A stretch of 32,902 bases of DNA from Sphingobacteriaceae bacterium (GTDB taxonomy: Bacteria; Bacteroidota; Bacteroidia; Sphingobacteriales; Sphingobacteriaceae): contig JACMJM010000063.1 in the NCBI GenBank assembly GCA_014380615.1, forward strand, positions 1-32,902, given 5' to 3'. Positions 1 to 9,065 of this stretch are shown here, one piece after another. A program made the position numbers and the translations under genes. Position 1 is the stretch's first letter. Each line of letters opens with the position of its first letter. Below the pieces are notes generated by a model, which was given only the letters and a program-made list of their open reading frames with translations, made no database searches and was not told the DNA's origin.

Positions 1-1
1 A

Positions 2-916
2 TACAACCTTGTTGACGAAGATTGGGGCTATTGGAAAGACGGCGATCGCGATCATTGGGATCTGATGAAGGAACTGGTTGATTACTCGGCTAAAAAAGGC
101 GTAAAAATCTGGGTATGGAAAGCCTATCCCGACAGAAAAGGTATTGATGGATTACATGATCCCGCAAAGCGAGAAGCGTTTTTTAAAAAGTGCAAAGAGA
201 TCGGGATTGCAGGGATGAAATTAGATTTCTTTGATAGTGAAGATCAGAAGATTATTCAATTTTATCAGGCCGCTTTACGCGATGCGGCAAAATACCAGCT
301 CATGATTAACTTTCATGGTGCCAATAAGCCCACCGGCGAAACACGTACGTGGCCCAATGAAATGACGAGAGAGGCAGTGAGAGGATTGGAAAATAACCCG
401 CCCTGGGCACTGGCAAATACCATTCTGCCCTTTACACGTTACCTTGCCGGTCACGCCGACTTTACGCCGGTTCATTTTGGCAAGCGGATAGGGGAGGTTA
501 CATGGTCGCACCATATAGCTACCATGGTTATTTATACCTCGCCGTTTTTTTGCATCGGTGCCGAACCTCAGGATATTTTAGACAATCCCGCAAAAGATCT
601 GATAAAAAGTATTCCGGCAGTTTGGGATGAAACCATTGTTCTGTCGCAAAGCAAAATAGGCGAGGTAGCTGTTTACGCACGCCGTAAGGGTGATGCCTGG
701 TTTCTGGCAGTAGTAAATGGCTTGAAAGAGCCAAGATCTTTGACGGTCGATCTGTCTTTTTTGAAAAAGGGGAGTTATAAATTCTCTCAAATGAAAGATG
801 ATCAGTCTAAGCAAGCAGCTGCGATAGTGTTAAATAGTGAAGTAACATCCAATACAATGCTTAATATTCAATTAAATCCTGCAGGAGGATTTGTTGGCAG
901 ATTTGACAAAAAATAA
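2..916 (+). CDS. Glycoside hydrolase family 97 (alpha-glucosidase/alpha-galactosidase type), 5'-truncated by window edge
   Basis: The reading frame is open from base 2, so the start lies before the window; 304 C-terminal residues are visible. The sequence fits the catalytic barrel and C-terminal beta domain of GH97 enzymes, secreted or periplasmic exo-acting glycosidases of Bacteroidota polysaccharide-utilisation loci. Seen: a WVWKAYPDRKG strand, then GMKLDFFDSEDQ (Asp about residue 75 of the visible part), the position where retaining GH97 enzymes carry the nucleophile, followed by NFHGANKPTGETRTWPNEMTREAVRG, with the conserved acidic residues of the family. The Asp suggests the retaining (alpha-galactosidase-like) branch rather than the inverting SusB branch; that subfamily call is inference. 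A GH28-like gene follows after 15 bp, probably in the same operon, suggesting a pectin-type substrate. Confidence 0.9.
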   Translation, partial: YNLVDEDWGYWKDGDRDHWDLMKELVDYSAKKGVKIWVWKAYPDRKGIDGLHDPAKREAFFKKCKEIGIAGMKLDFFDSEDQKIIQFYQAALRDAAKYQLMINFHGANKPTGETRTWPNEMTREAVRGLENNPPWALANTILPFTRYLAGHADFTPVHFGKRIGEVTWSHHIATMVIYTSPFFCIGAEPQDILDNPAKDLIKSIPAVWDETIVLSQSKIGEVAVYARRKGDAWFLAVVNGLKEPRSLTVDLSFLKKGSYKFSQMKDDQSKQAAAIVLNSEVTSNTMLNIQLNPAGGFVGRFDKK

Positions 917-931
917 TTACCACTTATTAGC

Positions 932-2359
932 ATGGCAAAGTTTTCTTTTTACCTTTTGATTATAATTATGTCCGGCCTAACATCGCTGGCAAAAGATGTT
1001 AACATCACCTCATATGGTGCAGTAGATGATGGTAAAACGGTCAACTCTGTGGCTATTCAAAAGGCTATTGACGAGTGCAGTAGCACTGGTGGGGGCAAAG
1101 TGAAAGTTCCTGCTGGTAAATGGCTATGCGGAACAATTCTTCTTAAAAATAATGTGGTTTTATCGATGGAAGAAAACGCCGTTTTACTGGGAAGTACAAA
1201 TATTGCGGATTATAGCATTGTAGATGGATTTACCGACGGCACCGGGCAAATTATGGGCTATTGCTTTGTAGGCGCAGTTGACGCAAACAATACAGGCATA
1301 GAGGGCAAGGGTATTATTGATGGACAAGGAAAACAGGTTTTGGCTGCAAATGGAAAATCGAAACGCCCTTTTCTAATCCGTTTTGTTCGATGCAATAACA
1401 TCAGTATTACGGGTTTAAATTTACGAGCTTCATGTGCTTGGACTATGCACATCTTTCGGTGTAAGAATGTAAAAGTGCAGGGTGTGACTATTTTTAGCCG
1501 CGGGCTTGCTAATAATGATGGGATTGATATTGATTGCTGCGAAGGTGTATCGATCAAGTCCTGCAACATTACCAGCGATGACGATGCAATTTGCTTTAAA
1601 ACAACCAGCCCATATCCATGCAAAAACATTGAAGTAAGCGATATAAAAATACGAACCAGGTGTGCGGCTGTTAAATTTGGCACAGAATCAATTGGCGATT
1701 TTTTGGATATCAAGGTTAAAGATGTGTATGTAAGCTATGCTGGCTTGGGTATTGTGAAAATTCTTTCGGTAGACGGGGCCCAGATAAGGAACATTGATAT
1801 TAGAAATATTAATGCCGACACTGCCAATGTACCGCTGATGATTAGATTGGGGGCACGGTTAAAAACCTTCCGAAAAGGTGACGTGAAAAAGCCTGTAGGG
1901 AGTATCAGTAATGTGAGCATTAAAAATGTAAACGTTAAGAATGCTACATCAGTAACAGGAATGCTGTTTACAGGTGTTCCTAGCCACTTAATTCAAAATA
2001 TTTCGCTCGAAAATATTGCTATTAATTCTGCCGGAGGAGGAACGGTTGAAGATTCAAAGGTTATACTTGCCGAAAACGAAGCGGCGTATCCTGAAGTGAG
2101 GATGTTCGGGAAAAGCATTCCTTCATATGGGCTATACCTGCGGCATGCTCAAAAGGTGAGCTTTAAGAACGTTTCATTTACAGCGAACAAAGCTGATGCC
2201 CGTTATGCAATAGTAGCCGATGATGTGAACGGCTTGGAGATCAGGGGATGGAAACTGCCTGCAGGCTGGCCAAAGGCAACTGTTGGGAGCTTTACTAATG
2301 TTAAAGATGTCGATATTAGCAACTCATCCTTTGATAAAAATGCAGTAGTTTCCCGCTAA
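932..2359 (+). CDS. GH28-family polygalacturonase-like protein (pectin degradation), secreted
   Basis: A 475-residue protein with an N-terminal signal peptide (about residues 1-20, hydrophobic core FYLLIIIMSGLTSLA). The mature part starts with the parallel beta-helix opener (ITSYGAVDDGKTVNSVAIQKAID) of pectate-lyase-fold proteins. GH28 motifs are visible: NNDGID (194-199, for NTDGxD) and SDDDAICFK (215-223), which supply the catalytic aspartates. The GHG motif is replaced by KFGTES (248-253) and the RIK motif by VKI (275-277), so the active site is non-standard. Bacteroidota GH28 members often carry this KFGTES form. The likely role is hydrolysis of galacturonan or rhamnogalacturonan oligomers in the periplasm or outside the cell. 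It lies 15 bp after the GH97 gene and is closed by a strong terminator, so it is probably the last gene of the operon. Confidence 0.88.
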   Translation: MAKFSFYLLIIIMSGLTSLAKDVNITSYGAVDDGKTVNSVAIQKAIDECSSTGGGKVKVPAGKWLCGTILLKNNVVLSMEENAVLLGSTNIADYSIVDGFTDGTGQIMGYCFVGAVDANNTGIEGKGIIDGQGKQVLAANGKSKRPFLIRFVRCNNISITGLNLRASCAWTMHIFRCKNVKVQGVTIFSRGLANNDGIDIDCCEGVSIKSCNITSDDDAICFKTTSPYPCKNIEVSDIKIRTRCAAVKFGTESIGDFLDIKVKDVYVSYAGLGIVKILSVDGAQIRNIDIRNINADTANVPLMIRLGARLKTFRKGDVKKPVGSISNVSIKNVNVKNATSVTGMLFTGVPSHLIQNISLENIAINSAGGGTVEDSKVILAENEAAYPEVRMFGKSIPSYGLYLRHAQKVSFKNVSFTANKADARYAIVADDVNGLEIRGWKLPAGWPKATVGSFTNVKDVDISNSSFDKNAVVSR

Positions 2360-2466
2360 GTTGATGCAGGATGAAATAGAATGAAAAGACTTATAGTATC
2401 GTACTTCGACTAAAGGAATTCAGTAAAATCTAAATCCGTTATCGGAGCCGGCGCTGGGTACCATAC

Positions 2467-2506
2467 CGGAGTAACTCGAATTTTTCGATTTTACTCCGTT
2501 TTTTTA
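2467..2506 (+). terminator. Rho-independent terminator after the GH97-GH28 operon
   Basis: CGGAGTAA (2467-2474) pairs perfectly with TTACTCCG (2491-2498). An inner stem TCGAA/TTCGA extends it, and a run of T residues (2499-2505) follows. It lies about 110 bp after the GH28 stop. Confidence 0.8.
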
Positions 2507-2529
2507 TGACCTAATTTATTGTTTTGTGC

Positions 2530-3568
2530 TAACATGCTAAACGCCCAGCAACCTTCCAATTAGCACCAACTTATCCTACGAAGCCGTGCCTTCTGTCAGT
2601 GCCGGAACAGCTTAACCATCAGCAGGCCCTGTGCAGAGAAAGGGGTATTGACTTGGCTTTTTGAGCCAGAGCACTTATGGAAGGTCTGTGCAAAATAGTT
2701 CTATCGTCCCGTTCATTGCCGCGGGAGAGCTAGTCGTTATTGATAAGTTTTTATTGTTTTAATGGCATTAATGAGGGCTTCGCCGTATTGGCTTGGGCCC
2801 AAAAGTACCAAAAGCCCAAGGCAACAACGAATGCTCAGCCGCCGTTCTTGCCATCCCATCCCACCGCTCGCACTTTGGTCACTTACGAAAAGTTTGAACA
2901 GTCACTTTCTTATGGGTACTGCGGTTTCCTGCTAAGCGTTCATAAGCGTCCAGCACCAGAAAAATTCATCAGTATCCTAACCTACGAAGCCGAGCCTTCC
3001 GTCGGTGCCGGAACAGCTTAGTCATCAGCAGGCCCTGTGAAGGAGAAGGATATTTGGCTTGATGTCCGAGCCAGAACATTTATGGAAGGGTCTCTGCAAG
3101 ACGGTTCTTTCGTTCGCCCTCATAGCCGGGCGGGGGCCTAGTCCTTTTGGCTTGGGCCCAAAAGTACCAAAAGCCCAAGGCAACAACGAATGCTCAGCCG
3201 CCGTTCTTGCCATCCCACCGCGCGCACTTCGGTCACTAACGAAAAGTTTGAACAGTCACTTTCTTATGGGTACTGCGGTTTCCTGCTAAGCGCCCAGCAA
3301 CCCGACATTTAATTAGTTAAGAACCTACGAAGACCTGCCGTCCCGTAAGTGCCGGAAAAATTTCACCAGCAGCAGGCCTGAGCTAGGGTAGGGCATTGGC
3401 TGGTTTTCCGAAGCCCGGCCAAACGCATAGGCGAAAAGCAGACGCAGCCCCGAGCGCTGCTGGTGGAATGCGCGTTCGCCTCGAGCCCAAGGCACCTTCG
3501 GGGCTGCATTGATTTTTGGTCCTTTTCATCAAGGAAAAGGACTAGGCCCCGCCGCGGCTATGAGCGGC
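2530..3568 (+). repeat. Three imperfect long direct-repeat units, the last one ending in an inverted piece
   Basis: The segment between GH28 and hrpB holds no convincing gene. It consists of related units beginning at about 2530, 2936 and 3287. Each has a block around CCTACGAAG...GTGCCGGAA (about 2575, 2981, 3324) followed by CAGCAGGCC. Units 1 and 2 share a long, nearly identical block (about 2790-2937 and 3150-3290) containing GGGCCCAAAAGTACCAAAAG and ending CTGCGGTTTCCTGCTAAGCG. Unit 1 has an extra AT-rich stretch at about 2734-2789. Unit 3 is diverged, and its end (about 3531-3567) is a reverse-complement copy of 3115-3150. Small open frames here (2740-3021, 3059-3289) are by-products of the repeat. 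Confidence 0.8.
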
Positions 3569-3611
3569 AACGACAATCATGTTCTCACCTCATCCTAACC
3601 AACTATCTCTT

Positions 3612-3619
3612 TATCTTTA
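3612..3619 (+). promoter_or_regulatory. Possible -7 box of hrpB
   Basis: TATCTTTA lies 9 bases before the hrpB start codon and differs by one base from the Bacteroidota -7 consensus TAnnTTTG. The spacing would give a very short leader, which is common in this phylum. No clear -33 element is visible. Confidence 0.35.
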
Positions 3620-3628
3620 CACCCAACT

Positions 3629-6214
3629 ATGGCCACCACCTTCAACCCACATCACCACAACCTCCCAATAACCCAAACCATCCCCGATGTCCAAAAACAT
3701 CTAAACAATACCAACACCCTTATCCTCACAGCTCCTCCAGGAGCAGGAAAAAGCACAATCCTCCCATTGGCTCTCTTAAACGAGCCCTGGCTAAACAACA
3801 AAAAAATAATCCTCCTAGAACCACGCCGCCTCGCAGCTTCCACCATCGCACACCGCATGGCCGACTTACTAGGAGAAACCCCCGGCCATACCATCGGCTA
3901 CCGCATCCGCTTCGAAAACAAAACCTCCAAAAACACCAAAATCGAAGTCGTTACCGAAGGCATCCTCACCCGCATGCTCCACACCGACAACGCCCTCGAA
4001 GACATCGCCCTCATCATCTTCGACGAGTTCCACGAACGCAGCATCCATGCCGACATCGCCCTCGCCCTCAGCCGCGAAGTACAACAAATCCTGCGCCCCG
4101 ACCTGCGCCTACTCATCATGTCCGCCACCCTCGACGTACCCCAGCTCGCCGAAATGCTCAAAGCACCTATTGTAGAAAGCAAAGGCAAGATGTACCCCGT
4201 CGATATTATATACACCAACGAACAAGACATTCAGCAGCTCCCCGATCTCACAGCCCGCACCATCGCCAAAGCCGTAAAAGAGCAGGAGGGAGACCTGCTC
4301 GCCTTTCTCCCCGGCCAGGCCGAGATCCGCAAAACCGCCGAGATCCTCAGCCGAACCCTCAGCAGCTTCGCCATACACAGCCTCTACGGACAACTATCAC
4401 ACGCCGAGCAGCAAGCCGCCCTCATGCCCGACCCGCAGGGCCGACGCAAAATCGTCCTCGCCACCTCCATCGCCGAAACCTCCCTCACCATCGAAGGAAT
4501 CAAAATCGTGGTCGACAGCGGCTACACCCGCAAACAAGCTTTCAACCCCGGCAACGGACTCTCCCTTCTAAAAACCCTGCAGGTCTCCATCGACTCGGCC
4601 GATCAGCGCGCGGGCCGCGCAGGCCGCCTCAGTCCCGGAACCTGCTACCGCATGTGGTCCGCCGCCACCCAGCAGCGCCTCGCGCCATACCGAACCCCCG
4701 AAATCCTCGACAGCGACCTCACCCCGCTGCTCCTCGACCTCCTCGAGTGGGGCATCACCGATCCAAACTCGCTTTGCTGGCTCAACAACCCACCCGCCAA
4801 TGCCATCAGCAGCGCCAAAGAACTCCTCCTGGCCCTCGGCGCCATCCGCGACGGCAAAATCACCGACCACGGCAAACAGATCCACCGTCTGTCGTGCCAC
4901 CCGCGCCTCGCCAACATGCTCCTCACCGCCCAGCAATCCGGTAAACTCGGCTTGGCAACCGACATTGCCGCCCTGCTCGAAGAACGCGACCCCCTCGACC
5001 GCCAAGCCGCCGGCGCCGACCTCAACCACCGCATCGAACAACTCCGCCGGTACCGCTCCCAGGGCCAGCGCGACCGCAAATGGGAGAAAGTAGAGAAAAC
5101 CGCCGCCGCCTACCGCAAACTCTTCAGCATAGCGCCCCACAACACATCCGCCGACCATTTCGTTACCGGCCTCCTGCTCGCCTATGCCTATCCCGAACGC
5201 ATCGCCTCCGCAAAGGATGCCACAAACGGCCTCTTCCAGCTCGCCAACGGCCAAACCGCCAGTCTCAATAAAGAAGACGACCTCGCCCACGAACCCTGGC
5301 TCGCCATCGCCCAGCTCGATGCACAAAAAGGGCAGGGCAAAATCTTCCTCGCCGCCCCGCTCAACCCTAAGGACCTCATACACCTGGCAACAGAAACCCA
5401 AAACATCCGTTGGGACAGCCGCAAACAACAGCTCCTCGCCAGCACCGATCTCCGCATCGGCAGTATCGTCCTCCAGTCCAAAACCCTGGCCAAGCCCGAT
5501 CCGCAGCAGCTCGAACACATCATCTCCGAAACCATCAAAACCGAGGGCCAGCAACTCCTCAACTTCACGCCCCAGGTAGAGCAATGGCAAAACCGCGTCC
5601 TCAGCCTCCGCATCTGGAACCCCGAACAAAACTGGCCCGATGGATGCACCCAAAGCCTCCTTGCCCACAATAAAGAGATGCTTGCTTCAACCCTCTTAGC
5701 CCAAGCTCTGGCCAGGGCAGCTTCAGGAAATTCAGTACTCCTCAAAGCCGACGATTTCAAAAAGATAGACCTCGCCCACATCCTGCAGCACGCACTCCCG
5801 TACGATCAACAAATCCAGCTCAACCAGCTCGCCCCGCCAGCCATCACCGTCCCCAGCGGCTCCAGCATCCCGCTCAGCTATTCGGCCCATGGCGATGCAC
5901 CCATACTCGCCGTCCGTTTGCAAGAACTCTTCGGCATGCTCCATACACCCAGCGTAAACCACGCAATCAATAACCCGCCCCTCAGCGCACTCAAGTTAGC
6001 CTCCGAAAAACAATCAACTTCTACAGTAAACGTCGTCATACACCTGCTCTCACCCGGCTACAAGCCCGTGCAAGTCACCACCGATCTTCGCAGCTTCTGG
6101 CAAAACACCTATTTCGAGGTCCGCAAAGAACTCAAGCGCCGATACCCCAAGCATTCATGGCCCGAAAACCCGCTCGAAGCAGAGGCGGTAAGAGGGGTGA
6201 AGAGGAAGGGGTAG
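3629..6214 (+). CDS. hrpB: ATP-dependent helicase HrpB (DEAH/RHA-like, DEFH variant)
   Basis: An 861-residue cytoplasmic superfamily-2 helicase of normal HrpB length. Motifs in order: Walker A APPGAGKST (35-43), Ia LLEPRRLAA (62-70), Walker B DEFHER (132-137), motif III SAT (165-167), TSIAETSLTIEG (279-290) and motif VI QRAGRAGR (326-333). Winged-helix, ratchet and HrpB-specific C-terminal regions follow (the last contains YKPVQVTTDLRSFW, with WPENPLEA near the end). DEFH in place of DEAH is usual for HrpB. The family is an RNA-helicase-like protein of poorly defined role. Codon use is unusual: third positions are heavily C, and the gene is much more GC-rich than most neighbours, which creates long open shadow frames on both strands. 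It is monocistronic and flanked by repeats on both sides. Confidence 0.96.
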   Translation: MATTFNPHHHNLPITQTIPDVQKHLNNTNTLILTAPPGAGKSTILPLALLNEPWLNNKKIILLEPRRLAASTIAHRMADLLGETPGHTIGYRIRFENKTSKNTKIEVVTEGILTRMLHTDNALEDIALIIFDEFHERSIHADIALALSREVQQILRPDLRLLIMSATLDVPQLAEMLKAPIVESKGKMYPVDIIYTNEQDIQQLPDLTARTIAKAVKEQEGDLLAFLPGQAEIRKTAEILSRTLSSFAIHSLYGQLSHAEQQAALMPDPQGRRKIVLATSIAETSLTIEGIKIVVDSGYTRKQAFNPGNGLSLLKTLQVSIDSADQRAGRAGRLSPGTCYRMWSAATQQRLAPYRTPEILDSDLTPLLLDLLEWGITDPNSLCWLNNPPANAISSAKELLLALGAIRDGKITDHGKQIHRLSCHPRLANMLLTAQQSGKLGLATDIAALLEERDPLDRQAAGADLNHRIEQLRRYRSQGQRDRKWEKVEKTAAAYRKLFSIAPHNTSADHFVTGLLLAYAYPERIASAKDATNGLFQLANGQTASLNKEDDLAHEPWLAIAQLDAQKGQGKIFLAAPLNPKDLIHLATETQNIRWDSRKQQLLASTDLRIGSIVLQSKTLAKPDPQQLEHIISETIKTEGQQLLNFTPQVEQWQNRVLSLRIWNPEQNWPDGCTQSLLAHNKEMLASTLLAQALARAASGNSVLLKADDFKKIDLAHILQHALPYDQQIQLNQLAPPAITVPSGSSIPLSYSAHGDAPILAVRLQELFGMLHTPSVNHAINNPPLSALKLASEKQSTSTVNVVIHLLSPGYKPVQVTTDLRSFWQNTYFEVRKELKRRYPKHSWPENPLEAEAVRGVKRKG

Positions 6215-6460
6215 GGAAGTGTCATCCCGAGCGCTGTGTCATCCTGAGCGGAGTCGAAGGAGAGCGTTGGCCTGGGAATGATAGATTTTTGAAGGTTTAG
6301 AAAACGAACGTGAACGTCTTCGTGGGTGCTGTGGTCCTGCTTTACGTTACAAGTCCTCATGCAGCGCACAGGCTGATGCTTCATTGCGGGCTTTTCACTG
6401 CAATCAGGTTTAGAATTGAAGAGGTACGTTATTTGATAAACGCCTGAATACGCCAAACCT
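6215..6460. repeat. Dispersed-repeat-type intergenic sequence after hrpB
   Basis: No gene is visible. The segment begins with two copies of GTCATCC(C/T)GAGCG (from about 6222 and 6238), then GGAGTCGAAGGA. This resembles a short repeat common between Bacteroidota genes. A second block (about 6316-6415, containing TCGTGGGTGCTGTGG and GGGCTTTTCACTGCAATCAG) also looks like a repeat. That assignment rests on recall of similar sequences, not on a search. The block from 6461 to 6558 is AT-rich and probably holds the promoter of the protease gene. Confidence 0.5.
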
Positions 6461-6558
6461 CTTCAAACTATAATTAAGTCAATCTAGCTCATTTTAAAAG
6501 CTGTTATATTAATAGTAAATTGTCGCAGAATACCTAATACATAAGCCTACAAGTTATC

Positions 6559-6741
6559 ATGAGAGACGAATTCGAACACTTTCTTTTCAAAAATAAACAA
6601 GAAGGAGTCGTTGCATTTAAACAGAAAACCCGGTACTCTGGAGGAGATAAAGATAAACCAGTTGAAGCAGATAATGTAAACTACGATATTAAGCAGCAAA
6701 CATTCAAGGCCTGTCGATCTGAATTTATAATGCAACAGTGA
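6559..6741 (+). pseudogene. Detached N-terminus of the S8 protease gene, ended by an in-frame TGA
   Basis: A 60-codon frame starts at an ATG (MRDEFEHFLFKNKQEG) and stops at TGA 6739-6741. The frame after the TGA is the same as that of the downstream protease. It stays open without any ATG: the codons after the stop read QRLEKRDVSLKIPAYQEYVQ straight into the protease. This joint (…FIMQQ, stop, QRLEKRDVSLKIP…) looks like a continuous N-terminal region of the family, so a single-base nonsense change or a recoded codon probably splits one gene. A sequencing error is also possible. Confidence 0.6.
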
Positions 6742-6795
6742 CAAAGATTAGAAAAAAGGGATGTAAGCCTTAAAATACCAGCATATCAAGAATAT

Positions 6796-8973
6796 GTGCA
6801 AGTGCAATTTCACGATACCTTTGATTCTTCCTATTTCACAAACAGATATAAGGAGAACTTTGGCTTATCTCCAATTAGTTTTTCGGAATTTAATACTGTT
6901 GTACGTTTTGCAATTATTGATATTAAGAAGTTTTCAAGCTTTGAACAAGAGATTGATAAATTCATCGCTAATTCTAATCCCTCAATTAATGTGAATTACA
7001 ATACAGATATAAAATTCATTAAAAGGTTTGATTTTGTGTCAACTGATAAGATTGTAAAATACCAAGATTTTTATGAACATGTAATCATTAACCTAGTAGA
7101 GAGCATTGATATTTTCAATTATGTGATTAATCCGGTTGAGCAACGGTTATTAGAATATTTAACAGAACGAGGTTATAACTTTTACTCCGATTTGAATATT
7201 GGATGCATAGAAATCCTAAATGCAAGTCAAGATATAGTCATTCAAATTGCAGACAATTTTGACATTATACAATCAATAAATTCATTATTAGCAGGGATAG
7301 TTAGGCCAAATCGATTTAATATACCCGAACGAACTTTTGGTTTTAACATAGCCAATCCGGACGAGAACCTTCCAATAATTGGGATAATTGACACAGGTAT
7401 AAGTAATCAAAATCCATTAGCGCCTTTGATTATAAGTGATCCTAATTTTGATCTTACAAGGACATCCACCGTAATAGATAATGCTAATCATGGCACAGCA
7501 GTAGGAGCCTTAGCGGCATTAGGTACCAGGCTAATCCCCAGCCATCTAGGAGATTTTGTGGCTGACGCAAGGCTTTTACCAATAAAAATATTAGACTCTG
7601 GTATTGGAGCAATATCTGAATTAGAAATAATCAGATTGATACGTGATGCTTATGAAATGTATGGGGTTCAGATTTATACTTTGACCATTTGCTATACAGG
7701 TTATAAAAAATATAATGACATTATTTCTGAGTATGCTTATGCGTTAGATGTTTTAAGCTATGAATTGAATATATTAATATTTATTTCTGTCGCGAATAAT
7801 AAAGAACTAATGACTTCTGTTGGCCTTACGGGAGGAGTTGTTACATACCCCAACCATTTTGAAGATGAAAACTCTAATTTGTGCTCTCCATCTGAAAGTA
7901 TGAATAACATAACCATAGGAGCCGTAGCTGATAATCTCGAAAATAATACTTTAAACCGAGTTTCACCTCCTGGTGTTGTTCCTGCTATCTATAGTAGAAC
8001 ATTTCACATAGATTGGAATCATCCATCAATGAATAAAACTAGAGTTAATAAAAAGTTATTCAAGCCTGATGTTTGCAACTATGGGGGAGATTATAACCCA
8101 CGTTTAGATCCTTCAAACACTGGAATGAAAATCATTTCCTCTACACTTGGGACATTTTATGATCGCGATGCCGGTACTAGTCTTTCAACTCCGCTAACGG
8201 CAAATCTTGCAGCTAAATTAATAAAACGCTATCCTTCGCTTGCTGATAACATGCAAACTATCAAAGCTTTAATAATTAATTCAGCTTATTGTCCAAACAG
8301 AGAGGACTTGTTTAATCTGCCAATAACTAAACAGTCTCATGTTTTAGGCAATGGAGTTCCTAATGAAGAGGAATGTGAAGTATCCTCATCTGATCGCATT
8401 ACTTTTATTTTGGAAGATGAAATTAGTCCTGGGTATATTAAGTCTTTCCCTATCCATTTCCCAGAATACTTACTGGACCTGAATCGAAAAGGTGTTTTAA
8501 CTGTTCAGGCGACAATGTGTTTCAAATTCAAACCCGTTAAAAACGATCAATTGACATATTGCCCAATTCAAATTGCGTTCGGACTGTTTAAAAATAAGCC
8601 ATTAGAAGAATATGAACTTGATGAAAATGGAGCTCATAAATTGGAGAATGAAAAGCCGATTTCCATTGGAATAAACAATAACAAAGCTGAATACTTTACT
8701 TTTGGTCAATCTTGGTCACAAGATTATTATTTCAAAGCGAAAATGCTTAGTAACAGCCAAAAGATTAATTTTACTTTATCAAAAGATATCCTAAGGCAAG
8801 AAGGTGGCACCTTAAAAATTGCATTAAACTGTAAACTTCACAAAATGTTGACACCAGTTGAGGCCCAACATCAAAATATTCCTCATAAATTCTCTTTGGT
8901 AATAACGTTCAAAGAGAATTCTGTAAAAAACATAAACACTGGCCGCCTATTACAACGAAATGCTGAATATTAA
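6796..8973 (+). CDS. S8 (subtilisin-like) serine protease, IetS-like; N-terminus cut off by an in-frame stop
   Basis: From the first usable codon after the in-frame TGA (a GTG at 6796) 725 residues are coded; the natural start is more likely the ATG at 6559. The catalytic triad is intact: Asp199 in IIGIIDTG, His232 in NHGTAVGA, Ser462 in GTSLSTPL, and a probable oxyanion Asn near 334 in SVANN. About 190 residues precede the protease domain and about 200 beta-rich residues follow it, as in large cytoplasmic subtilases paired with AAA ATPases. No signal peptide is seen. The next gene is a convergent AAA ATPase. The pair matches the type of IetA/IetS, known from plasmid incompatibility and reported as an anti-phage system. 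It is AT-rich compared with hrpB, consistent with transfer. Whether a functional protein is made is uncertain because of the TGA. Confidence 0.8.
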   Translation: MQVQFHDTFDSSYFTNRYKENFGLSPISFSEFNTVVRFAIIDIKKFSSFEQEIDKFIANSNPSINVNYNTDIKFIKRFDFVSTDKIVKYQDFYEHVIINLVESIDIFNYVINPVEQRLLEYLTERGYNFYSDLNIGCIEILNASQDIVIQIADNFDIIQSINSLLAGIVRPNRFNIPERTFGFNIANPDENLPIIGIIDTGISNQNPLAPLIISDPNFDLTRTSTVIDNANHGTAVGALAALGTRLIPSHLGDFVADARLLPIKILDSGIGAISELEIIRLIRDAYEMYGVQIYTLTICYTGYKKYNDIISEYAYALDVLSYELNILIFISVANNKELMTSVGLTGGVVTYPNHFEDENSNLCSPSESMNNITIGAVADNLENNTLNRVSPPGVVPAIYSRTFHIDWNHPSMNKTRVNKKLFKPDVCNYGGDYNPRLDPSNTGMKIISSTLGTFYDRDAGTSLSTPLTANLAAKLIKRYPSLADNMQTIKALIINSAYCPNREDLFNLPITKQSHVLGNGVPNEEECEVSSSDRITFILEDEISPGYIKSFPIHFPEYLLDLNRKGVLTVQATMCFKFKPVKNDQLTYCPIQIAFGLFKNKPLEEYELDENGAHKLENEKPISIGINNNKAEYFTFGQSWSQDYYFKAKMLSNSQKINFTLSKDILRQEGGTLKIALNCKLHKMLTPVEAQHQNIPHKFSLVITFKENSVKNINTGRLLQRNAEY

Positions 8974-9024
8974 TAACTTAAAGGCAATAAATGAAATTGA
9001 GGGTCTAGAGGGAGAAGCTATTGG

Positions 9025-9065
9025 AGAAGCTGGGAATTAAAGGGATGATCTTAAAGCTTCTTTTT
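9025..9065 (+). terminator. Possible terminator of the protease gene
   Basis: AGAAGCT (9025-9031) pairs with AGCTTCT (9055-9061), followed by a short T run. The loop is long (23 bases) and the site overlaps the 3' end of the convergent ATPase gene, so support is weak. Confidence 0.3.

Noticed and set aside
1258..1920. Minus-strand frames within the GH28 gene
   Set aside because: Shadows of the plus-strand gene, which has clear signal peptide and family motifs.
2740..3289. Two open frames of 93 and 76 codons upstream of hrpB
   Set aside because: Both are translations of the long repeat units, related to each other only through the repeat, with no domain and no start signal.
3463..5781. Long open frames inside hrpB on both strands (for example 3463-4944 plus, 4568-5668 minus)
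   Set aside because: They are by-products of the C-rich codon use of hrpB; their products are low-complexity Arg/Pro/His or Gly/Val/Glu sequences without domains.
8960..9040. 26-codon frame overlapping the protease stop (MLNINNLKAINEIEG…)
   Set aside because: Short, without a recognisable signal, and overlapping the ends of both neighbouring genes; it may be chance.
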